Assembly: GCA_934481375.1 (NCBI GenBank) | Contig: CAKSPN010000002.1 | Location: forward strand, 1 to 34,685 | DNA: 34,685 nucleotides | Reading direction: 5' to 3' | Origin: an uncultured Clostridia bacterium | GTDB lineage: Bacteria > Bacillota > Clostridia > UBA1381 | In this document: positions 15,343 to 23,407 of the stretch, piece by piece | Layout: each line of letters opens with the position of its first letter | Numbering within the stretch: position 1 is the first letter of the stretch | The notes under the pieces: generated by a model | What the model saw: the letters and a program-made list of their open reading frames with translations, nothing else | What the model was told of the DNA's origin: nothing | Database searches by the model: none | Translations under genes and position numbers: made by a program

Positions 15343-16233
15343 TCATTTTTGATGCGGCATTGTCTGCTGTAAATAAATTTTTCTGTACTCTTTCGGCGTC
15401 ATACCGGTATTCTTCTTGAAAAATCTGCAAAGGTATCCGCTGTCGCAAAATCCCATTTGTGCGGCGATTTCGTCAAGCGTTGCCTTGCCCGTCTGCAAAA
15501 GCATTTTTATGCGGTTAATCCTGTGCAGATTTCTGTATTCAACGGGCGTCATACCCGAAAAGCTCTTAAAAAGCTTTTCGTAATATCCGACGCTTACACT
15601 GCACTCATCAGCAATCTCTTTTACGCTTTTTGAATCAGCGTCACTGCTTTCCAGATGTTTTATGCTGTCCCTTATTATCCGTGTGTCCGCTGTGTTTTCA
15701 CGCTCGATACGGCAGTTTCCCGACAAAGTGTCAAATATTTCGTAAGCCGAGCGGTACACCGAAAGCGGCGAAAACCTCGGACGGCAAAACGAGTCGATAA
15801 GCGAATAGAAAAGTTTTTTGTAAAGCTCGGAATGTTTCGTCGTAACAACGTTCACATAATCGCCGAAGCTTATATGCTCCCCCGACGGCGCATAATGCGA
15901 CAGCTCCCCTTTTTTGCCATGAAATATATCCGCACGGCTGAGAACAAACTCAAACAGCAGATTTTCCTGTTCGGCACAGTTTTCGGCAGGCGAGTTTTCC
16001 CATACGTAATGGCTGTCCTTCGGGAGATACACAAGCGCCCCCTGCGGAACAATAAGCGGCTCCGTTCCCTTTTGATAGCACACGCCCATTGTGTTCGCAA
16101 AAAGAAGCAGTCCGTCCGTCGCACGGGGTTTTTGCATAATAAATCTCGTGCTTCCGCTCGCCTGCTGTCTCACGGCATATATATCCGAAATATCAAAAAA
16201 ATAATCGCTTAATTCCGAAAAATCCAGTTTCAT
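15343..16233 (-). CDS. AraC-family transcriptional regulator
   Basis: A 296-residue regulator. Residues about 20-140 form a cupin-like ligand domain (IVPQGALVYLPKDSHYVWEN). Residues about 195-290 carry the two helix-turn-helix units, with SVKEIADECSVSVGYYEKLFKSF, then DEIAAQMGFCDSGYLCRFFKKNTGMTPKEYR (shown in two parts: DEIAAQMGFCDSGYL and CRFFKKNTGMTPKEYR). It is divergent from an oxidoreductase gene of the Gfo/Idh/MocA family, its likely target, so a sugar or sugar acid is a plausible effector. Its 3' end reaches 15343, next to the ychF promoter. Confidence 0.9.
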   Translation of the reverse strand: MKLDFSELSDYFFDISDIYAVRQQASGSTRFIMQKPRATDGLLLFANTMGVCYQKGTEPLIVPQGALVYLPKDSHYVWENSPAENCAEQENLLFEFVLSRADIFHGKKGELSHYAPSGEHISFGDYVNVVTTKHSELYKKLFYSLIDSFCRPRFSPLSVYRSAYEIFDTLSGNCRIERENTADTRIIRDSIKHLESSDADSKSVKEIADECSVSVGYYEKLFKSFSGMTPVEYRNLHRINRIKMLLQTGKATLDEIAAQMGFCDSGYLCRFFKKNTGMTPKEYRKIYLQQTMPHQK

Positions 16234-16251
16234 TCTCTCACCGCCGATTAA

Positions 16252-16280
16252 AGCATATCAAAAGAACCGTACCTTGTCAA
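16252..16280 (-). promoter_or_regulatory. Sigma-A promoter of the AraC regulator gene
   Basis: Minus strand TTGACA (16275-16280), 17 bp, TATGCT (16252-16257). Confidence 0.7.
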
Positions 16281-16305
16281 GATGAAAGTATCAAAAAGTC
16301 CAATT

Positions 16306-16351
16306 ATTGATTTAATTGTTATATTGATTTTCATAAATAATGTGCTACAAT
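16306..16351 (+). promoter_or_regulatory. Promoter of the Gfo/Idh/MocA gene with a direct repeat
   Basis: TTGATT (16324-16329), 16 bp, TACAAT (16346-16351). The octamer ATTGATTT occurs at 16306-16313 and again at 16323-16330, 17 bp apart, with the second copy over the -35 box. Direct repeats placed next to or over -35 are the usual layout of AraC-family activator sites; the assignment to the neighbouring regulator is inferred. Confidence 0.5.
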
Positions 16352-16382
16352 TAAATTAACAAAACCGAACGGAGGTATTAAT

Positions 16383-17645
16383 ATGAAGAAAAAATTTTCG
16401 GTCGCAATCCTCGGCGCAGGCGGACGTGGAAGTATGTACGGACAGGTTATGCAAAATCAGCACAGCGATGAGTTTGAAATAACCGCCGTATGCGACATTG
16501 ACCCGAAACAGCTTGAAAAGTGCAAAACAATGCTTAATCTTTCGGACGATATGCTCTTTTCCGATGAGGAAACGTTTTTTGCCGAAAAGCGTGCGGACGT
16601 GCTTATTATCGCAACGTATGACGACAAGCACGTTGAGCAGTGCATAAGAGCAATGGAGATGGGTTTTGATGTGCTTATGGAAAAGCCCGTCAGCAATTCA
16701 CGTGAGGAGATAGACAGACTGCTTAGGGTGCAGAAAGAAACGGGACGTGTCGTTTCCATATGCCACGAACTGCGCTACGGTCCCGCATTTGTCAAGCTCG
16801 GCGAACTGCTCGAAAGCGGTGTAATCGGCAAACTGCTTGCGGTTGACGCAATGGAGCGTGTCGCATACTGGCATCAGGCACAGGCATACGTGCGCATACA
16901 GTCACAGAGGAGCGGACTGTTCTTCTCGACAATTCTCGCAAAGTGCAGTCACGACTTAGATTTGATGCAGCGCTATGTCGGCGCAAAGTGCGAAACCGTT
17001 TCGTCTGTGGGAGATTTAAGCTTTTTCAGAAAGGAAAATATGCCCTCGGACGCCTCGGGCAGATGTCTTGACTGTAAGTATGTCGAGGAATGTCCCTACA
17101 GCGCAAAGAAAATTTACATAGATATGTGGAAAGAGAAGGGCTGTCCCGAATTTGAATGGCCCTGGAGCAAGGTTTCGCTCAAAAATCCGAACACGGAGGA
17201 GGATTTGTACGAGGGTATAAAAAATACGTATTTCGGCAGATGCGTGTTTGATTTGGGCGTTGAGAACAACAAGGACGTTGTCGACCGTCAGATGGTGCAG
17301 ATGCGGTTTGAAAACGGCGTTATCGGAACGCTTAAAATGGTGTTTGCCGCAGAGTCGGGAAGAAGAATTAATCTGTTCGGCTCGCACGGAGAACTTTTGC
17401 TCGACGAGCGTGCCGGAACGATTGAGGTTATGCCGTTCGGCAAGAAAAAGGAGATTATAGATTTCCATATTGCCGGAGGTCACGGCGGCGGCGATTCGAT
17501 ACTGATAAGCAATCTGTACGATTCGCTTACGGACAGTGCGAAAAACCGCACAAGCCTGTCGGAGTCGATAGAAAGCCAGCTTATGGGAATAAGTGCGGAG
17601 GAGTCACGCTTAAACGGCGGCGTGGCTGTAAAAGTACATAAATAG
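16383..17645 (+). CDS. Gfo/Idh/MocA family oxidoreductase
   Basis: An NAD(P)-dependent dehydrogenase of 420 residues acting on a sugar, inositol or related polyol. The N-terminal Rossmann fold has VAILGAGGRGSMYG, and the EKP motif follows (LMEKPVS, about residue 100). The C-terminal domain contains the His of KCSHDLDLM in the usual catalytic region, and a Cys-rich insert (CLDCKYVEECPYS, about 220-235) that I know from a subgroup of these enzymes. Ribosome site GGAGG precedes ATG. The divergent AraC regulator suggests carbohydrate-dependent control. Substrate unknown. Confidence 0.9.
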   Translation: MKKKFSVAILGAGGRGSMYGQVMQNQHSDEFEITAVCDIDPKQLEKCKTMLNLSDDMLFSDEETFFAEKRADVLIIATYDDKHVEQCIRAMEMGFDVLMEKPVSNSREEIDRLLRVQKETGRVVSICHELRYGPAFVKLGELLESGVIGKLLAVDAMERVAYWHQAQAYVRIQSQRSGLFFSTILAKCSHDLDLMQRYVGAKCETVSSVGDLSFFRKENMPSDASGRCLDCKYVEECPYSAKKIYIDMWKEKGCPEFEWPWSKVSLKNPNTEEDLYEGIKNTYFGRCVFDLGVENNKDVVDRQMVQMRFENGVIGTLKMVFAAESGRRINLFGSHGELLLDERAGTIEVMPFGKKKEIIDFHIAGGHGGGDSILISNLYDSLTDSAKNRTSLSESIESQLMGISAEESRLNGGVAVKVHK

Positions 17646-17700
17646 CGGACCTGTCGTCAGAAATGATTTAAACTTGAGGTTAGCACCTCAAACTCCCAAG

Positions 17701-17740
17701 AATAAAATAGACAAACCTCAAACGGTTTGTCTATTTTATT
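17701..17740. terminator. Bidirectional terminator overlapping the methyltransferase 3' end
   Basis: A 17-bp stem, AATAAAATAGACAAACC with GGTTTGTCTATTTTATT, and a 6-nt loop. The right arm contains the last codons and TAG stop of the minus-strand methyltransferase gene. A second small hairpin (TTGAGGT/ACCTCAA, 17674-17691) lies just before it. Confidence 0.88.
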
Positions 17741-18492
17741 GCAACAAAGAACAATCTCGGCATTTTCAGAATAACGGAACAATCTGCCTGTACGGGATAT
17801 TCGGATTTTATCAAATCCAGCAGGTCGTTTATGAAATCCCGCTCTTCCGCCGAATTAAGCATTTCGAGGTACGGTCTTAATCCGCTTCCCTTGTACCATT
17901 CTATCACAGAGCTGTGCGAAGGCACGATATGATAATATGTTGTTTCCCACATTGTTACTTTACGGGAAACTCCCGATAAGATGTCATATGTTTCGTTCGG
18001 GGTCAGATTGTGAAAATTATTTATTACGCTTAATTTGTTCCATTTATCCGATGCGACAAGACGGTTAAGCATTTTATAAAACATTGCGTCACGGACAAGC
18101 GGCATCTGCACCGCAAGTATTCCGCCGCTGTTGAGTTTTGCCATAAGCTTCGGAAACAGCGTTTCGTGATTTGGTATCCAATGAAGGCACGCATTTGAAA
18201 AAATCAAATCGCAGTCAGCTATGCCGTCAAGCTCATCGGGAACAAAGCATTTCTTGAATTTAAGCTTGGGATATGTTTGCGAAGCCTTATTAAGCATATT
18301 GTCGGAATTGTCAATTCCGAGTATATCGGCGTCGGGAAAAAACACCGAAAGCTGATTTGTGCTGTTTCCGGGACCGCAGCCGATGTCAAGTATTGTTTTG
18401 GGGGAAATATCTATCCTGCGTATCAGATCGACAGACGGCTGTGTACGCTCGTTCTCAAATTTTGTATATTGCTTTGAGTTCCAGTCACTCAT
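17731..18492 (-). CDS. SAM-dependent methyltransferase, Tam (trans-aconitate 2-methyltransferase)-like
   Basis: A 253-residue class I methyltransferase. The N-terminus SDWNSKQYTKFENERTQPSV closely follows the DWNPxQYxxFxxERxRPA start of Tam. Motif I is ILDIGCGPGNST, the post-I region is ILGIDNSDNML, and the text IFSNACLHWIPNHETL is also Tam-like. Tam methylates trans-aconitate, a by-product that inhibits aconitase; activity here is by homology only. Start: ATG at 18492 with GAGGTG 6 nt upstream; the GTG at 18501 lacks a ribosome site. It follows the histidine phosphatase gene by 18 nt, probably in one operon. Confidence 0.85.
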   Translation of the reverse strand: MSDWNSKQYTKFENERTQPSVDLIRRIDISPKTILDIGCGPGNSTNQLSVFFPDADILGIDNSDNMLNKASQTYPKLKFKKCFVPDELDGIADCDLIFSNACLHWIPNHETLFPKLMAKLNSGGILAVQMPLVRDAMFYKMLNRLVASDKWNKLSVINNFHNLTPNETYDILSGVSRKVTMWETTYYHIVPSHSSVIEWYKGSGLRPYLEMLNSAEERDFINDLLDLIKSEYPVQADCSVILKMPRLFFVAIK

Positions 18493-18510
18493 TTTTGACA
18501 CCTCATATGA

Positions 18511-19218
18511 TTAAAAGTATATTTCGTTCTGATATTTCGTCGGCAGACCGTCCCTGTAAATATGCGAGTCGCCCGAAAGCTGCAAAACCCTCGGCACAAC
18601 TGTGCCTTTGCGCTCGGAAAAGTCTATCACCGTCATTCCCGTATGGGTAAAATCGAAATGCGTGCTGAACATCGGATACGGAATATCTAAAAGACAGCTT
18701 AAAAACACCATTCCGAAACCCTGATGCGCAAACAGCGCAACACGGCTCTTGTTTTCACGCACGCAATTGTATAAATTCCGCTCAAGGTCATGCTCATAAC
18801 CGAACGATTTCATAAATGCGTCCGTTTCTTTCTGCACTCTGTCCAAGCCCTTTTTAAAGGTTTTGTCCGCAAACGCTTTGTGCCAGTCCCTGCCCATACT
18901 GCGGATTTCGTCCGAAACGAACCGCTCACGGTATTTTTGATGCTGAAACGCCCATTCAAGCGAGCCGTCCTCCTCAAAAAAGAAATCCTCGCCGGCAAAT
19001 TTTTCGTTGCACCAGTCAAGCACTGTCATTTCCTTGTGCAAAAGCTCGCACGTCGGCTTTGCGGTGAGCATTGCCCTGTTCGAACTTGACGCATAAATCT
19101 CATCTATCCCGTACAGCGCAAGCCGTCTTGCCAGCGCCTCCGCCTGCCGCTCTCCGAGCGGTGTAAGGCTGTCGGGGTCGTATATCGGGTCGCCGTGGCG
19201 TATATAAAACAAAAGCAT
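18511..19218 (-). CDS. Histidine phosphatase family protein (phosphoglycerate mutase-like)
   Basis: A 235-residue protein with the catalytic histidine motif FYIRHGDP near its N-terminus (RHG type), LTPLGERQAEALARRL, YASSSNRAMLTAKPTCE, and the second catalytic histidine in LFAHQGFG. It is a phosphatase or mutase acting on a phosphorylated metabolite; substrate unknown. Start: ATG at 19218 with AAAGGAGTG upstream; the frame extends further but has no ribosome site. It is the first gene of a two-gene operon with the Tam-like methyltransferase. Confidence 0.87.
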   Translation of the reverse strand: MLLFYIRHGDPIYDPDSLTPLGERQAEALARRLALYGIDEIYASSSNRAMLTAKPTCELLHKEMTVLDWCNEKFAGEDFFFEEDGSLEWAFQHQKYRERFVSDEIRSMGRDWHKAFADKTFKKGLDRVQKETDAFMKSFGYEHDLERNLYNCVRENKSRVALFAHQGFGMVFLSCLLDIPYPMFSTHFDFTHTGMTVIDFSERKGTVVPRVLQLSGDSHIYRDGLPTKYQNEIYF

Positions 19219-19238
19219 AAAATCACTCCTTTGTTTAC

Positions 19239-19267
19239 AGTATATCACAGCCCGTATCTCTTTGCAA
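19239..19267 (-). promoter_or_regulatory. Sigma-A promoter of the histidine phosphatase operon
   Basis: Minus strand TTGCAA (19262-19267), 17 bp, TATACT (19239-19244). Confidence 0.7.
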
Positions 19268-19326
19268 CAAGAAGAATTTTCATAAATAAAAGGTCGGGAA
19301 AGATAATATATTTGTATATTTTGTTA

Positions 19327-19355
19327 TTGAAGAAACGCCGAAGTTGTGATATAAT
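19327..19355 (+). promoter_or_regulatory. Sigma-A promoter of the NifU-like/GGGtGRT operon
   Basis: TTGAAG (19327-19332), 17 bp, TATAAT (19350-19355). Leader about 43 nt to ATG at 19405; ribosome site AAAGGAG. Confidence 0.75.
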
Positions 19356-19404
19356 TAAATACAATAGGGCGGAAATGTCCGCAGTTTTTGAAAGGAGTAA
19401 TATT

Positions 19405-20097
19405 ATGAAGTATTCAGCAGAAGTAGAAAATATGTGTCCTTTAGCAAAAGGCGCATATCACGGTCCTGCTCCCATACCCCAGGAGGGAAAATGGACGCAG
19501 GCAACGGAAATCAAGGATATTTCCGGTTTGACGCACGGCGTTGGCTGGTGTGCGCCGCAGCAGGGCGCATGTAAGCTTACATTAAACGTAAAAGAGGGCG
19601 TTATCCAGGAGGCGCTTGTTGAAACAATAGGCTGTTCGGGAATGACCCATTCGGCAGCTATGGCTTCGGAAATCCTTGTGGGAAAAACAATTCTCGAAGC
19701 ACTCAACACAGACCTCGTATGCGACGCCATAAACACAGCAATGAGAGAATTATTCCTCCAGATTGTGTACGGACGTACACAGACTGCGTTCTCCGAGGAC
19801 GGTCTGCCCATCGGTGCGGGACTTGAGGACCTCGGTAAAGGTCTGCGTTCGCAGGTAGGTACTACATATGCAACACTTAAAAAGGGCCCGAGATACCTCG
19901 AGCTTGCAGAGGGATACATCACAAAGGTTGCAGTTGATGAGGACGATACAATCATCGGTTACAAGTTCGTACACCTCGGCAAAATGATGGAAAATATCCG
20001 CAAGGGTATGGACGCAAACGAAGCTCTCGAAAAGGCGAGCGGACAGTACGGCAGAGTCGAAGATGCTGTTAAGCTTATCGACCCGAGAAATGAATAA
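19405..20097 (+). CDS. NifU/IscU-like iron-sulfur scaffold-type protein paired with GGGtGRT protein
   Basis: A 230-residue soluble protein. The segment VIQEALVETIGCSGMTHSAA with MASEILVGKTILEAL (about 66-100) follows the NifU_N/IscU fold, where GC-S-A-S-L and KGKxLDEA are conserved. Cysteines C11, C49, C56, C77 and C106 are candidate cluster ligands, but the classic three-cysteine IscU pattern is not reproduced exactly. The C-terminal half (about 120-230) is specific to this family. I know it as the constant upstream partner of GGGtGRT proteins in anaerobic Firmicutes; no role is established that I know of. It is separated from its partner by 17 nt. The upstream in-frame extension to 19195 is not coding. 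Confidence 0.8.
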   Translation: MKYSAEVENMCPLAKGAYHGPAPIPQEGKWTQATEIKDISGLTHGVGWCAPQQGACKLTLNVKEGVIQEALVETIGCSGMTHSAAMASEILVGKTILEALNTDLVCDAINTAMRELFLQIVYGRTQTAFSEDGLPIGAGLEDLGKGLRSQVGTTYATLKKGPRYLELAEGYITKVAVDEDDTIIGYKFVHLGKMMENIRKGMDANEALEKASGQYGRVEDAVKLIDPRNE

Positions 20098-20114
20098 GAA
20101 GGAGGTAAACTATA

Positions 20115-21116
20115 ATGGCATTATTTGAGAGTTATGAAAGAAGAATAGATCAGATCAACGCAGAGCTGGCAAAGCACGGCATTTCATCAATCGAAGAAGC
20201 AAAAAAGATTTGCGATGAAAAGGGCGTTGACGCATACAATATAGTAAAAGGTATTCAGCCGATTTGCTTTGAAAATGCTTGCTGGGCATACGTTGTGGGC
20301 GCAGCTATCGCAATCAAGGACGGCGTTAAAACAGCAGCGGAAGCAGCTGAAAAAATCGGTGTGGGCTTGCAGTCATTCTGTATCCCCGGTTCGGTTGCCG
20401 ATGACAGAAAAGTAGGTATCGGACACGGTAACCTCGGCGCAATGCTTCTCCGTGACGAAACAAAGTGTTTCGCTTTCCTCGCAGGACACGAGTCATTTGC
20501 GGCAGCAGAGGGTGCTATCGGTCTTGCAAAGAGCGCAAACAAAGCTCGTAAAGAACCGTTAAGAGTTATATTGAACGGTCTCGGTAAGGACGCCGCAAAG
20601 ATAATTTCAAGAATTAACGGATTTACCTATGTTCAGACTAAGTTTGACTATTACACAGGCGAATTAAACGTAGTTGAAGAAATCGCATATTCAAAGGGCG
20701 AAAGAGCAAAGGTACGCTGTTACGGTGCGGACGATGTCCGTGAAGGCGTTGCAATTATGTGGAAAGAGGGCGTTGACGTATCTATCACAGGTAACTCAAC
20801 AAACCCGACACGTTTCCAGCACCCCGTTGCAGGAACATATAAGAAAGAATGTATCGAAAAGGGCAAGAAATACTTCTCGGTTGCATCGGGCGGCGGTACG
20901 GGACGTACACTTCACCCCGACAATATGGCGGCAGGTCCGGCATCTTACGGTATGACGGATACAATGGGAAGAATGCACTCGGACGCTCAGTTCGCAGGTT
21001 CTTCGTCAGTTCCGGCTCACGTTGAAATGATGGGCTTAATCGGCGCAGGCAACAACCCGATGGTTGGTATGACCGTTGCGGTTGCCGTTGCGGTTGAAGA
21101 AGCAATGAATAAGTAA
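20115..21116 (+). CDS. GGGtGRT family protein (function unknown)
   Basis: A 333-residue cytoplasmic protein named for the motif GGGTGRT, here at residues 259-265 (FSVASGGGTGRTLHPDN). Other conserved-looking stretches are GIGHGNLGAMLLRDETKCFAFLAGHES in two parts (GIGHGNLGAMLLRDET and KCFAFLAGHESFA), HPVAGTYKKECIEKGKKY and VPAHVEMMGLIGAGNNPMVG. Cysteines occur at 33, 51, 56, 89, 118, 202 and 246. No membrane segment or signal peptide. Both genes avoid rare codons and carry strong ribosome sites, as highly expressed genes do. The link with a NifU-like partner suggests cluster assembly or a redox enzyme, but this is inference. Confidence 0.85.
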   Translation: MALFESYERRIDQINAELAKHGISSIEEAKKICDEKGVDAYNIVKGIQPICFENACWAYVVGAAIAIKDGVKTAAEAAEKIGVGLQSFCIPGSVADDRKVGIGHGNLGAMLLRDETKCFAFLAGHESFAAAEGAIGLAKSANKARKEPLRVILNGLGKDAAKIISRINGFTYVQTKFDYYTGELNVVEEIAYSKGERAKVRCYGADDVREGVAIMWKEGVDVSITGNSTNPTRFQHPVAGTYKKECIEKGKKYFSVASGGGTGRTLHPDNMAAGPASYGMTDTMGRMHSDAQFAGSSSVPAHVEMMGLIGAGNNPMVGMTVAVAVAVEEAMNK

Positions 21117-21127
21117 TTAAAAAAACA

Positions 21128-21165
21128 GGGGCAATGCGGATAATTCTTGCATTGCTCCGTTTTTT
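21128..21165 (+). terminator. Terminator of the GGGtGRT operon
   Basis: GGGGCAATGC (21128-21137) pairs with GCATTGCTCC (21149-21158, one G-U), followed by six T (21160-21165). Confidence 0.85.
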
Positions 21166-21221
21166 ACCGTTGCATAAAATTGCCCGAATTGGAATTTCCA
21201 TAAAAAAGAAAAAATAAACAC

Positions 21222-21250
21222 TTGACAAATATAACTATATGTGCTATAAT
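21222..21250 (+). promoter_or_regulatory. Strong sigma-A promoter of the initiator tRNA gene
   Basis: Both boxes match consensus: TTGACA (21222-21227), 17 bp, TATAAT (21245-21250). An 8-bp hairpin (AAGCATTG/CAGTGCTT) lies between start and tRNA. Confidence 0.88.
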
Positions 21251-21280
21251 ATTTAAGCATTGTAAAACAGTGCTTAATAT

Positions 21281-21357
<77 letters not shown>

Positions 21358-21362
21358 ATTAT

Positions 21363-21414
21363 ATGTACGCCTGTATTGACGGTAAGAAAACGGTCGGTAC
21401 GGGCGTACATTTTT
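21363..21414 (+). terminator. Terminator after tRNA-fMet
   Basis: A long stem, ATGTACGCCTGTA (21363-21375) with TACGGGCGTACAT (21398-21410), enclosing a 22-nt loop and followed by T (21411-21414). Confidence 0.65.
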
Positions 21415-21491
21415 GTGATGCAATGCGCTTGTTTATCGTTACAGAGTTTGTAAATATTAAAACAAAAGATACGGAAGGAGAAAATACATAT

Positions 21492-22145
21492 ATGTCCAAG
21501 AAAGAAATAATCAAAAGATACATTTTATTTATAATAAGCTTATTTTTTGCGGCATTCGGAGTTGCAATAACAAAGCACGGTGAGCTTGGGGTTTCCCCTA
21601 TTTCGTCCGTGCCGAATGTTATGAGCAGTTATATGACTTCATTTTCGCTCGGGACATGGCTAATTATTTGGAACTGCATTTTGATTGTCGGTTAGGTATT
21701 AATATTGAAAAAGGAATTTCAATTGATACAGCTTCTGCAGCTTCCGCTTTCTTTCCTTTTCGGGATTTTTACCGATTTCGGGGTATGGTGTATGTCATAT
21801 GTTTCAAATCAGTATTATGCGGTTCGGCTGTTGCTTGTGCTTGTCGGCATAATAATGCTCGGGTTCGGTGTGGCGCTTTCCGTAATTGCAAATGTAATTA
21901 TGAATTCCGGAGAGGCTTTTGTAAAAGCAATTTCGGATAAATCGGGTATAATATTCGGTAATGTTAAAATCGGGTTCGACATCGGCTGTGTGGTGCTGGC
22001 GCTTGTTATATCATTGTTTCTTTTCGACGGCAAAATTGTCGGCACCCGTGAAGGAACGATTTTGACGGCGCTTTTGACGGGAGTTGTTGTGAATTTTTTT
22101 GTAAAGCGAATATCCGAGCCTGTTAATAATGTATTGTCAAAATAG
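21492..22145 (+). pseudogene. YczE/YitT-type membrane protein gene interrupted by an in-frame TAG
   Basis: The frame from ATG 21492 (ribosome site GGAAGGAG) encodes MSKKEIIKRYILFIISLFFA with KHGELGVSPISSVPNVMSSY, a YczE/YyaS-type integral membrane protein. It stops at TAG 21693-21695 after LIIWNCILIVG. The same frame, not a shifted one, then continues VLILKKEFQLIQLLQLPLSF and runs to 22145. Together they would give 217 residues with one internal stop, close to the family length near 215. In relatives I recall a Gln at this site, so a single C-to-T change (CAG to TAG) explains it. Downstream ATG/TTG starts lack a ribosome site. TAG is an ordinary stop elsewhere in the window (pgsA, the Tam-like gene), so recoding is unlikely. 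Confidence 0.75.
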
Positions 22146-22222
22146 GTATAAATGAAGAAAAAAAGCCGCCTTTGGGCGATATTAAAAAGCTAAAAGGCTA
22201 TGAAAAAACTCATGTAGATTAA

Positions 22223-22405
22223 GAAAAAATATATAAGTCAGACGGATATACACGATGTTTTACAGAGGGGTGTTATAGGAGAAAAGAAGCATTACACAGC
22301 TTAGCAGACTTGCTTGACGGATCTGATACAGAAACAAAGAGTTTTGATAAAATTCGTGCCGGTAACAGAGCCGTAAGACTAATGTTTTTTTCGGAAAATC
22401 ATTGA
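22223..22405 (+). pseudogene. Possible short gene remnant
   Basis: An open frame of 60 codons without any ATG, GTG or TTG start near its beginning, reading YTRCFTEGCYRRKEALHSLA then DLLDGSDTETKSFDKIRAGN. The composition looks protein-like, and the frame ends at TGA 22403-22405. I do not recognise the parent family. The rest of the gap 22146-22573 contains short A-rich text, no other coding signal, and the promoter of the glycan cluster. Confidence 0.3.
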
Positions 22406-22459
22406 ACTGATGCGCTATATTTGGAACTTATATAAACTGACGAAATAAGACGCAAATAA

Positions 22460-22488
22460 TTGACAACTTCCCAAAAATGTGATACAAT
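22460..22488 (+). promoter_or_regulatory. Sigma-A promoter of the glycan cluster
   Basis: TTGACA (22460-22465), 17 bp, TACAAT (22483-22488). The leader is about 80 nt, AT-rich and without an obvious regulatory fold. Confidence 0.75.
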
Positions 22489-22573
22489 TCGTATATGATT
22501 TTATAGTGTTTTATATACCTTTGGCTGTAAATGGTTTGAAATATTGTTTTGAGAATGGAATGTGATAAAAAAT

Positions 22574-23407
22574 ATGTCGATAACTTTAATGTATATAACA
22601 AATGACATCGATGTTGCACAAATTGCCGAAAAAAACGGTGTTGAGCGAATTTGGATAGACCTTGAAACGCTCGGAAAAGAAGAACGGCAAAAAAATATGG
22701 ACTGTGTAAAATCGCATCACACCATAAATGATATAAAAATAATGTCAAAGGTTTTAACAAGTTCAGAACTGATGGTGCGTGTAAACCCGTGGAACAGTAA
22801 CTCAAAAAAAGAAATTGAAGATGTTATATCCGCAGGAGCACAGCGTATAATGCTTCCTATGTGGAAAACTTCAAAGGAAGTTGATGAATTTCTGCGGTTT
22901 GTAAATCAAAGAACTGCCACTACTTTGCTGTTGGAAACCAAAGAAGCCGTCGAATGTATTGATAATGTTTTATGTAATCCATTATTAGATGAAATACATA
23001 TAGGTTTGAATGATTTACACCTTAGTTATAATATGAAGTTTATGTTTGAGCTGTTGACTAACGGGGTTGTTGAGGATTTGTGCAGAAAAATGGATAGTGC
23101 AGGAGTGAAGTACGGATTTGGAGGGATTGCTCAGATAGGCACCGGTACACTTCCGGCAGAAAAAATACTCATTGAGCATTATAGGTTAAAATCCACACGA
23201 GTGATCTTGTCAAGAGGCTTTTGCAAAATGACAAATGAAGATACAATGCAAACATTTGCTGAAAAATTCGAAAAAAATATAAAGCAATTTCGCAGTTATG
23301 AAAAACTTGTCAGTAAACTAACAAACACTGACCGCATAACCAATCATAAAGACATTGAAGAAATAATTGACACAATATTAGAAAAACAAGGAGTTTGTCA
23401 TGTATAA
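22574..23407 (+). CDS. HpcH/HpaI-type aldolase (citrate lyase superfamily) in a glycan cluster
   Basis: A TIM-barrel protein of 277 residues. The text VERIWIDLETLGKEERQ, SELMVRVNPWNS, AGAQRIMLPMWKTSKEVDEF, TTLLLETKEAVE, and DEIHIGLNDLHLSY matches the aldolase/citrate-lyase group, in which an acidic pair (E/D in LLLETKE and IGLNDL) binds the metal and an Arg (VRVN) binds the keto acid. Such enzymes join pyruvate-type enolates to aldehydes, reversibly. This subfamily is known to me from polysaccharide loci, where its product is unproven. Start: ATG 22574 fits the family N-terminus; GTG 22562 is an alternative and neither has a strong ribosome site. It overlaps the next gene by 8 nt. Confidence 0.8.
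   Translation: MSITLMYITNDIDVAQIAEKNGVERIWIDLETLGKEERQKNMDCVKSHHTINDIKIMSKVLTSSELMVRVNPWNSNSKKEIEDVISAGAQRIMLPMWKTSKEVDEFLRFVNQRTATTLLLETKEAVECIDNVLCNPLLDEIHIGLNDLHLSYNMKFMFELLTNGVVEDLCRKMDSAGVKYGFGGIAQIGTGTLPAEKILIEHYRLKSTRVILSRGFCKMTNEDTMQTFAEKFEKNIKQFRSYEKLVSKLTNTDRITNHKDIEEIIDTILEKQGVCHV

Noticed and set aside
19195..19404. N-terminal extension of the NifU-like protein
   Set aside because: It would run through the promoter and ribosome site at 19327-19397; the family begins at MKYSAEV.
21663..21720. Frameshift in the YczE-type gene
   Set aside because: The protein text continues in the same reading frame after TAG, so a nonsense change explains it without any insertion or deletion.
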